From Streptomyces chilikensis (GTDB lineage: Bacteria > Actinomycetota > Actinomycetes > Streptomycetales > Streptomycetaceae), in NCBI RefSeq assembly GCF_001642695.1, contig NZ_LWCC02000005.1, positions 504,883 through 540,056 on the forward strand: DNA of 35,174 nt, written 5' to 3'. A program made the position numbers and the translations under genes. Position 1 is the first letter of the stretch. Every line of letters starts with the position of its first letter. The notes beneath the pieces are model-generated. The model was not told where the DNA came from and made no database searches. It worked only from the letters and a program-made list of their open reading frames with translations. This document shows positions 29,637 to 35,174 of the stretch, piece after piece.

Positions 29637-31118
29637 TCACACCGGGAGGAAGTTGATCGGGTGACTCTCGGTCGCCCACAGGTACTGCACCGCGTACGCC
29701 CGCCACGGCCGCCACGCCTCGGCCCGCGCGGTGAGCGCGCCGGGGGTGGACGGCAGGCCCAGCTCCCGGGCCGCGCGGCGGATTCCGAGGTCGGTGGGGA
29801 GGAACGCGTCCGGGTCCCCCAGCGCGCGCATCGCGATCACGTCCACGGTCCAGGGCCCGAAGCCCGGCAGTTCCAGCAGCCGCGCCCGCGCCTCGGACCA
29901 GTCGCTGTCCACCCCCAGCCTCAGTGATCCGTCGGCGAGCCGGCCCACCAGGTTCGTCAGGGTCCCCCGGCGGCTGCGCGGCATGGCGAGCTTCTCCGGG
30001 TCGAGGGCGGCCAGCGCCTCGGGCGAGGGGAAGAGGTGGGTGAGCCCGCCCTCGGGGTCGTCGACCGGCTCACCGTGCGCGAGGACCAGCCGGGCCGCGT
30101 GGGTGCGGGCCGCCGCCGTGGACACCTGCTGCCCCAGCACCGCCCGCACCGCGAACTCGGCCTCGTCCACCGTGCGCGGCACCCGCCGGCCGGGCGCCTT
30201 GTCGACGTACGGCTGGAGCACGGGGTCGGCGCGCAGCTGCCCGTCGACGGCGACGGGGTCGGCGTCGAGGTCCAGCAGGCGGCGGCAGCGGCTGATGGCG
30301 ACGGTGAGGTCGCGCAGGTCGGTCAGGGTGAGGCGGCACACGACGTGGTCCGGCCGCGGCGCCAGGGAGACCACGCCGTGCCCGTGCGGCAGGCGCAGGG
30401 TGCGGCGGTAGGCGCCGTCCCGCCACTCCTCGACGCCCGGCACGGCGGTGGCGGCGAGGTGGCCGAAGAGGTTGTCCGGGTTGAGCGGCGCCCGGAACGG
30501 CAGCCGCAGCGACAGGGTCCCGCCGGCCACTCCCTCGGCGGGCACCGCCTCGGCGGGCACCGCCTTGGCGCGCAGCTGCCGGGGGGTGAGCGCGTAGACC
30601 TCGCGGACGGTCTCGTTGAAGCTGCGCACCGAGGAGAACCCGGCGGCGAAGGCCACGTCGGCCATGTTCAGGGCGGTGGTCTCGATCAGCATCCGGGCCG
30701 TCTGCGCCCGCTGTGCCCGGGCCAGGGCCAGCGGCCCCGCGCCGAGCGCGGCGAGGAGCTGCCGCTCCGTCTGCCGGGTGCTGTAGCCCAGCCGTGCCGC
30801 GAGCCCGGGGACGCCCTCCCGGTCCACCACGCCGTCGGAGATCAGCCGCACGGCCCGCGCGACGACGTCGTCCCGCTCGTTCCACTCCGGCGAGCCGGGG
30901 GTGGTGTCGGGGCGGCAGCGCTTGCAGGCCCGGAACCCGGCCTGCTGGCAGGCGGCCGCGCTCGGGTGGAAGACCATGTTCTCCGGCTTGGGCGTCGTCG
31001 CCGGGCAGCTCGGCCGGCAGTAGATCCCGGTGCTGAGCACGGCGGTGTAGAACCATCCGTCGAACCGCGCGTCCCTCGACCGCACGGCCCGCGCACAGCG
31101 CTCCGCGTCGAGATGCAT
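29637..31118 (-). CDS. alkA: Ada-type regulator / AlkA DNA glycosylase fusion
   Basis: This 493-residue protein has three parts. Residues 1-80 are an Ada zinc domain with Cys34, Cys38, Cys65 and Cys68; the spacing equals E. coli Ada Cys38/42/69/72, so Cys34 is the methylphosphotriester acceptor. Residues about 85-190 are an AraC HTH (LAARLGYSTRQTERQL, MADVAFAAGFSSVRSFNETVREVYALTPRQLR). The rest is 3-methyladenine glycosylase AlkA with helix-hairpin-helix LPGFGPWTVDVIAM and catalytic Asp in FLPTDLGIRRA. It probably senses methylation damage, activates its own operon and excises alkylated bases. The ATG at 31118 (MHLDAERC) fits homologues; ATGs at 31130 and 31148 would be slightly longer. A 15-bp repeat (30534-30563) encodes the AVPAE linker repeat. 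Confidence 0.93.
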   Translation of the reverse strand: MHLDAERCARAVRSRDARFDGWFYTAVLSTGIYCRPSCPATTPKPENMVFHPSAAACQQAGFRACKRCRPDTTPGSPEWNERDDVVARAVRLISDGVVDREGVPGLAARLGYSTRQTERQLLAALGAGPLALARAQRAQTARMLIETTALNMADVAFAAGFSSVRSFNETVREVYALTPRQLRAKAVPAEAVPAEGVAGGTLSLRLPFRAPLNPDNLFGHLAATAVPGVEEWRDGAYRRTLRLPHGHGVVSLAPRPDHVVCRLTLTDLRDLTVAISRCRRLLDLDADPVAVDGQLRADPVLQPYVDKAPGRRVPRTVDEAEFAVRAVLGQQVSTAAARTHAARLVLAHGEPVDDPEGGLTHLFPSPEALAALDPEKLAMPRSRRGTLTNLVGRLADGSLRLGVDSDWSEARARLLELPGFGPWTVDVIAMRALGDPDAFLPTDLGIRRAARELGLPSTPGALTARAEAWRPWRAYAVQYLWATESHPINFLPV

Positions 31119-31321
31119 TCCGTTCCGCATGCCTCCAGCATCCGGCATCGGCGGGGGCGGGGCTGGCAGGAATCCGACATCGCCCTCGACGGGCACCGGG
31201 CCCGGCACGGGGCTTCGGAAGGGCGGCTCGCTCCCCGGCGGGGCGGCGGGTCGTACGCGGGGTCGAAGACGTACCGGACGTAGTGGCGCAGGCCGCCCTC
31301 CCCCAGGCCGACGTGATGCAG

Positions 31322-32206
31322 TCAGGGCAGTTCGTCCAGGGCGCGCAGCAGCGTGTCGTCCAGCCGTCCGTCCAGAACCGGGCGGAGCTCCTCGGGAGCG
31401 GGCCGGGCCTCCTCGAAGCAGAGCCGGGCGAGAGCGGCGGCCACCGCGGCCTCGGCGGGGCGGGCGGGGTCCCGCAGGAGGGCGTCCAGCCAGGGGCCGG
31501 CGTCCTGCCCGTGCCGGTGGGCGAGCTGCGCGGCGGCCGGCACCAGGCTCGCCGCGGCCAGGGGCGCCGTCCCGGTCCCGGCACGCCGGCGGAGGGCGTC
31601 CGCCGGGGCGGGCCCGGAGGCCATGGCCAGGGTGTACGCCGCCATGACGCGCACCTGCGGGTCTCCGTCGTCCAGCAGCGGCTCCAGGACGCCGAGATGG
31701 GCGGTGACGGCGGCCTGGACGGCCTCCATGGACCAGTTCGCCAGGTAGCCGCTGGTGTCGTACGCCCGGCCGCCCCGGGCGCCTTCCGTCAGCCACAGCA
31801 CGTTCTCGGTGGGGCCCAGCGTGTCGGCGCCCCGGGCGCAGGCCGCGACGAGTGCGAGGATGCCCTGCCTGTCGTGGGTCCGCGGGCGTGCCGCCGGTCT
31901 CAGCAGGAAGGGGGCGGCGAGCGCGGCGGAGGCGTAGACGGTGCCCTGGTGGTGGAGGGACCTCCAGAGACCGGCCGGCGCCTCGTCCGCGACCTCGGGG
32001 TCCGCGGAGGCGAGGCCGGCGAGGTGACCGGGGACGTCGCCGACCGGGCCGTACGGGCCGGTGAAGCCGTCCCACGGCGCGTCCGCCGGGTCGGCGGGGA
32101 GCCGGGGCACGACGGCACGGACGTCGAACTGCGTACCGGCGTACCTGTCGGGGTCCTCCTCGTGCGCGAGCAGGTCCGCCGCGGTGGGCCCGTGGTCCGC
32201 GCTCAC
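31322..32206 (-). CDS. HEAT-repeat-like protein of unknown function
   Basis: This 294-residue soluble, helix-rich protein starts (GTG) SADHGPTAADLLAHEEDPDRYAGTQFDVRAVVPRLPADPADAPWDGF. Helical repeats follow, such as GILALVAACARGADTL, AAVTAHLGVLEPLLDDGDPQVRVMAAYTLAMASG, PWLDALLRDPARPAEAAVAAALARLCFE and ELRPVLDGRLDDTLLRALDELP. The DDGDPQVRVMAAYTLA segment is typical of HEAT repeats. No enzyme motif is visible. The start overlaps the stop of the upstream oxidoreductase gene (GTGA), so it is translationally coupled to that gene. The Ada/AlkA gene follows after 203 bp. Confidence 0.8.
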   Translation of the reverse strand: MSADHGPTAADLLAHEEDPDRYAGTQFDVRAVVPRLPADPADAPWDGFTGPYGPVGDVPGHLAGLASADPEVADEAPAGLWRSLHHQGTVYASAALAAPFLLRPAARPRTHDRQGILALVAACARGADTLGPTENVLWLTEGARGGRAYDTSGYLANWSMEAVQAAVTAHLGVLEPLLDDGDPQVRVMAAYTLAMASGPAPADALRRRAGTGTAPLAAASLVPAAAQLAHRHGQDAGPWLDALLRDPARPAEAAVAAALARLCFEEARPAPEELRPVLDGRLDDTLLRALDELP

Positions 32207-33450
32207 GCGAACGGCGGCCGGTGGTCCAGGGAGATCGAGCGGCGGCCGGCCCAGCGCCAGAGGCGGCCGGCCGCGTCGCGGTCCTCCTCCGTGACCAGGT
32301 TGCCCATCCACCGCAGCGCCAGCCGCATCAGCAGCTGGGACCGCATGCCCACCGGGCCGAGGGCGGGCAGCAGGCGCGGGACCGTCACCAGGCCCGCCAG
32401 CCGGCGGGCGACGGAGAACGCCTCGCCGTAGTGGCCGCGCAGGACCTCGGGCCACACCGCCGACAGGTCGTCGTGCTCCTGGAGGACGCCGGCGATCAGC
32501 CGCCCGGTCTCCAGGCCGTAGTCGATGCCCTCGCCGTTCAGCGGGTTCACGCAGCCCGCGGCGTCGCCGATCAGCGCCCAGTTGGGCCCGGCGACGCCCG
32601 AGACGGCGCCGCCCATCGGCAGCAGGGCGGAGGTCTGGGCGCGCAGTTCGCCGCGCAGGCCGAAGCCTTCCCGGCACTGCTGCGCGTAGTGCCGCATCAG
32701 CGGCTTGATCGCGACGTCGGCGGGCCGCTTCGCCGTGGCGAGGGTGCCCGCGCCGAGGTTCACCTCGCCGTTGCCGAGCGGGAAGATCCACCCGTAGCCG
32801 GCGAGCGCCGCGCCCTTCTCGTCCCGGAGCTCCAGGTGGCTGCTGATCCACGGGTCGTCCGACCGGTCCGAGGTCACGTACGACCTGCCGGCCACGCCGT
32901 ACACCGTGTCGCGGTGCCACTCCCGCCCGAGCGCCTTGCCGAGCGGCGAGCGCACGCCGTCGGCGACCACCAGGCGGCGGCAGAGCACCGTCTCGACGGG
33001 CGCGTCGTCGCCCCTGCCCGCCCGGAACCGCACGCCCCGCACGCGTCCGCCCTCCATCACGGCGTCCAGCGCGCGGACGCCGTCCCGGGCGGCCGCCCCG
33101 CTCTTCATGGCCACCGTGCGCAGGTGGTCGTCGAGCTCGGTGCGGGGGACGGCGGATCCCCAGTCGGGCAGGGAGCCGCCGGGCCAGCGCAGGTGCAGGG
33201 TCTGCCCGAAGCCGTGGGCGCGCAGGCCCTGGTTGACGGTGTGGGCGCGCAGCCAGTCCTCCAGCCCGAGGCGGACCAGCTCGGCCACGGCCCGCGGGGT
33301 GAGGCCGTCACCACAGGTCTTGTCACGGGGGAAGGTCGCGGCGTCGGTGAGCAGGACGTCCTGGCCGGAGCGGGCCAGCCAGGCGGCGGCGGAGGAGCCG
33401 GCCGGGCCAGCCCCCACGACGAGGACGTCCACGGAGGTCGGGAGAGTCAC
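32203..33450 (-). CDS. Geranylgeranyl reductase family FAD-dependent oxidoreductase
   Basis: This 415-residue flavoprotein has the FAD dinucleotide motif VGAGPAG (12-18), the family signature FPRDKTCGDGLTPRAV, VADGVRSPLG and the second FAD motif GDAAGCVNPLNGEGIDYGLETG. The family reduces isoprenoid chains (chlorophyll, archaeal lipids, menaquinone side chains) or, more distantly, hydroxylates aromatics. In actinobacteria reduction of menaquinone or another prenyl lipid is plausible, but context gives no proof. I choose the GTG at 33450, with GGGAGG nine bases upstream. The ATG at 33459 is three residues longer but abuts that site. It overlaps the HEAT gene and is divergent from the transporter gene. 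Confidence 0.9.
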   Translation of the reverse strand: MTLPTSVDVLVVGAGPAGSSAAAWLARSGQDVLLTDAATFPRDKTCGDGLTPRAVAELVRLGLEDWLRAHTVNQGLRAHGFGQTLHLRWPGGSLPDWGSAVPRTELDDHLRTVAMKSGAAARDGVRALDAVMEGGRVRGVRFRAGRGDDAPVETVLCRRLVVADGVRSPLGKALGREWHRDTVYGVAGRSYVTSDRSDDPWISSHLELRDEKGAALAGYGWIFPLGNGEVNLGAGTLATAKRPADVAIKPLMRHYAQQCREGFGLRGELRAQTSALLPMGGAVSGVAGPNWALIGDAAGCVNPLNGEGIDYGLETGRLIAGVLQEHDDLSAVWPEVLRGHYGEAFSVARRLAGLVTVPRLLPALGPVGMRSQLLMRLALRWMGNLVTEEDRDAAGRLWRWAGRRSISLDHRPPFA

Positions 33451-33569
33451 GGGGGTCATCCTCCCATCCCGCTCCGTGACGGCCGCAGGAGCCCGTCGCC
33501 CTCCTGCCGCACCTGTCGGGCCACCGTCACCGGGTCTCACATCACGAGACAGCCTTGCCGGTAAGTGAG

Positions 33570-33585
33570 ACGATCATGAGATCGT
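33570..33585. promoter_or_regulatory. Inverted repeat in the divergent transporter/oxidoreductase region
   Basis: ACGATC-ATGA-GATCGT lies 114 bp before the transporter ATG. A weak promoter-like TTGCCG (33555-33560) with TGAGAT (33577-33582) overlaps it, so a bound regulator could control the transporter. Confidence 0.35.
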
Positions 33586-33698
33586 GCGAGGGCAGAGCGG
33601 TTCACGTCCTTCCACCGGAACGACGCGTTCCGCCGTGCGGGCCGCCGACGACGGCGCCGGCGGCCTTCCCCCTCGTGCGAAAGACCCGAGAGAACGAC

Positions 33699-35126
33699 AT
33701 GCCCGAAGCAGCATCCGCCCCCGCAGGCTCCGCCCAGACCCCCGTCAATTCGCGGTCGCGCGTTCTCATCGCCAGCCTCATCGGCACCACGATCGAGTTC
33801 TACGACTTCTACATCTACGCGACCGCCGCCGTCCTGGTCTTCCCCACGCTCTTCTTCCCGAGCGACGACCCGACGACCGCGCTGCTCTCGTCGTTCGCCG
33901 TGTTCGGCGCGGCGATGGTCGCCCGCCCGATCGGCGCGATGGTCTTCGGGCACCTCGGCGACCGGCTCGGCCGCAAGGGGACCCTGGTGGCCTCGCTGCT
34001 CACCATGGGCATCGCGACCTTCCTGATCGGTGTGCTGCCCACCTACGAGCAGATCGGCTGGATCGCCACCGCGCTGCTGGTGGTCATGCGGCTGGCCCAG
34101 GGCTTCGCGCTGGGCGGCGAGTGGAGCGGCGCCGCGCTGATCGCCACCGAGAACGCCCCGAAGGGCAAGCGGGCCCTCTTCGGCACCTTCCCGCAGCTGG
34201 GCGCCCCGCTGGGCTTCATCATCGGCAACGGCCTGTTCCTGATCATCGGCGCGCTGCTGCCCTCCGCCGCCGGCGCGGACCCCTCGCAGCCCTCCGAGGC
34301 GTTCCTCGACTGGGGCTGGCGGATCCCGTTCCTGTTCTCCGCGGTGATGGTCGCGATCGGCCTGTGGGTGCGGATGCGGCTGGTCGAGGCCCCCGTCTTC
34401 ACGAAAACCCGTGAGGCCGGCCTGGTCCGCAAGCTGCCGCTGGCCACCGTCTTCCGCGGCCACTGGAAGCAGCTGGTCCTGGGCACCTTCATCATGCTCG
34501 CGACGTACGTCCTCTTCTACCTGATGACGACCTTCTCGCTGAGCTTCGGCCGCACGCCGACGGACGCCGCGGTCCCGGGCCTCGGGTACAGCTACACCAC
34601 CTTCGTGCTGATGCTGATCTTCGGTGTGCTGTTCTTCGCCGTCTTCACCCTGGTCTCGGGCCCGCTGGCCGACAAGTACGGCCGCCGCCGCACGCTGATC
34701 GCCGTCACCGCCGGCATCGTCGTCTTCGGCCTGGTCTGGGTGCCCCTGATCGGCCTGGGCACGCTGGGCGTGGTGCTGTGGCTGGTGCTGGGCTTCACGC
34801 TGATGGGCATGACCTTCGGCCCGATGGGCGCGCTGCTCCCCGAGCTGTTCCCGACCAGCGTCCGGTACACCGGCTCCGGCGTCTCCTACAACGTCAGCTC
34901 GATCCTCGGCGCGGCGGTCGCCCCGTTCATCGCGGTGGCCCTGTGGGAGGCCGGCGACGGCTCGCCGTGGCTGGTGGGCGTCTACCTCTCCGCCATGGGC
35001 GTGCTGACGCTGATCGCCCTGCTGCTCGGCAAGGAGACCAAGGACGTCGCCCTGGACGAGGGCGAGGCCCCGGCCGGCGCGGAGGCGGGCGAGCCCGCTC
35101 CGGCCGCCGCCTCCGCCACGGTCTGA
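33699..35126 (+). CDS. MHS-family MFS transporter (metabolite:H+ symporter)
   Basis: This 475-residue membrane protein has about twelve hydrophobic segments. It opens RSRVLIASLIGTTIEFYDFYIYATAAVLVFPTLFFP, diagnostic for the metabolite:H+ symporter subgroup (ProP, KgtP and ShiA relatives). The MFS loop 2-3 motif is GHLGDRLGRKGTL; the loop 8-9 counterpart is GPLADKYGRRRTL. RLAQGFALGGEWSGA is also typical. It imports an organic acid, betaine/proline or shikimate-like compound with protons; the substrate cannot be told. The ATG at 33699 follows CCCGAGAGAACGAC. A disordered Ala/Glu-rich tail ends the protein. The terminator lies immediately downstream. Confidence 0.93.
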   Translation: MPEAASAPAGSAQTPVNSRSRVLIASLIGTTIEFYDFYIYATAAVLVFPTLFFPSDDPTTALLSSFAVFGAAMVARPIGAMVFGHLGDRLGRKGTLVASLLTMGIATFLIGVLPTYEQIGWIATALLVVMRLAQGFALGGEWSGAALIATENAPKGKRALFGTFPQLGAPLGFIIGNGLFLIIGALLPSAAGADPSQPSEAFLDWGWRIPFLFSAVMVAIGLWVRMRLVEAPVFTKTREAGLVRKLPLATVFRGHWKQLVLGTFIMLATYVLFYLMTTFSLSFGRTPTDAAVPGLGYSYTTFVLMLIFGVLFFAVFTLVSGPLADKYGRRRTLIAVTAGIVVFGLVWVPLIGLGTLGVVLWLVLGFTLMGMTFGPMGALLPELFPTSVRYTGSGVSYNVSSILGAAVAPFIAVALWEAGDGSPWLVGVYLSAMGVLTLIALLLGKETKDVALDEGEAPAGAEAGEPAPAAASATV

Positions 35127-35144
35127 CCCCGCACGGCACGACGG

Positions 35145-35174
35145 CGCCCGCCCCCTCGCACGAGGGGGCGGGCG
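35145..35174 (+). terminator. Terminator after the transporter gene
   Basis: A 14-bp perfect stem (35145-35158 with 35161-35174) starts 19 bp after the stop codon and runs to the window end. The formal loop is two bases, so the innermost pairs probably stay open. Confidence 0.8.

Noticed and set aside
29637-32075. Alkylation-repair frame extended by about 320 codons upstream
   Set aside because: The extension runs antisense-frame through the HEAT gene and lacks protein character; the Ada domain begins at the ATG at 31118.
1-35174. tRNA, rRNA, insertion sequences, phage attachment sites
   Set aside because: I saw no cloverleaf-like sequence, transposase gene or terminal inverted repeats with target duplications; by-eye reading could miss a degenerate case.

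Overview
The window looks like a chromosomal segment of a Streptomyces or a close relative. The DNA is very GC-rich, third codon positions are almost all G or C, GTG and one TTG start are common, and several starts sit 6-8 bases after a -10-like hexamer, as in actinobacterial leaderless promoters. The gene content also fits: a Streptomyces-type gvpO-A-F-G gas vesicle set, a 447-residue crotonyl-CoA carboxylase/reductase, and adjacent psd and pssA. Everything was read by eye; no searches were run.

Left part (1-6.7 kb): a small DUF6158-like gene and a Vms1/Rv2629-like release-factor-fold gene diverge from about 0.37 kb. An ABC-F ATPase and a histidine phosphatase follow on the minus strand. A PAP2 phosphatase/lipid kinase fusion and a SAM methyltransferase lie on the plus strand. 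A perfect 20-bp inverted repeat lies just upstream of the methyltransferase.

Gas vesicle and transketolase part (6.7-11.9 kb, minus strand): transketolase, then gvpO, gvpA, gvpF, gvpG, a small hydrophobic gene (GvpY-like by position) and, after a gap, gvpL. No gvpJ, gvpK or gvpS is present.

Accessory stretch (11.9-14.6 kb): 589 bp without a recognisable gene, two divergent GNAT acetyltransferases separated by palindromes and a perfect 36-bp tandem duplication, and a HEAT-repeat protein that overlaps the second GNAT tail to tail.

Ethylmalonyl-CoA pathway part (14.9-24.6 kb, plus strand): a tandemly fused 3-hydroxyacyl-CoA dehydrogenase and a TetR regulator, then a 773-bp control region with a good promoter (TTGTCA-N17-TACGTT) and several palindromes. 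After it comes a tight five-gene operon: ccr, ethylmalonyl-CoA mutase, malyl-CoA/beta-methylmalyl-CoA lyase, a MaoC hydratase (probably mesaconyl-CoA hydratase) and an acyl-CoA dehydrogenase (probably methylsuccinyl-CoA dehydrogenase). Together they would turn acetoacetyl/3-hydroxybutyryl-CoA-derived crotonyl-CoA into glyoxylate and propionyl-CoA, and supply ethylmalonyl-CoA and methylmalonyl-CoA extender units. A strong hairpin closes the operon.

Right part (24.8-35.2 kb): psd and pssA (phosphatidylethanolamine synthesis), glycerate kinase (minus; it could use glyoxylate-derived glycerate), a NUDIX hydrolase, a sirtuin, and a minus-strand run of geranylgeranyl-reductase-like oxidoreductase, HEAT protein, Ada/AlkA fusion glycosylase and Ogt. 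The last two form an alkylation-repair pair. The window ends with an MHS-family transporter and its terminator.

Most of this is established Streptomyces biology. The most worthwhile leads are the incomplete gvp set, the ccr control region with its TetR neighbour, the duplicated dehydrogenase with a 47-nt identical block, the perfect palindrome before the methyltransferase, and the MaoC protein with an altered active-site motif.
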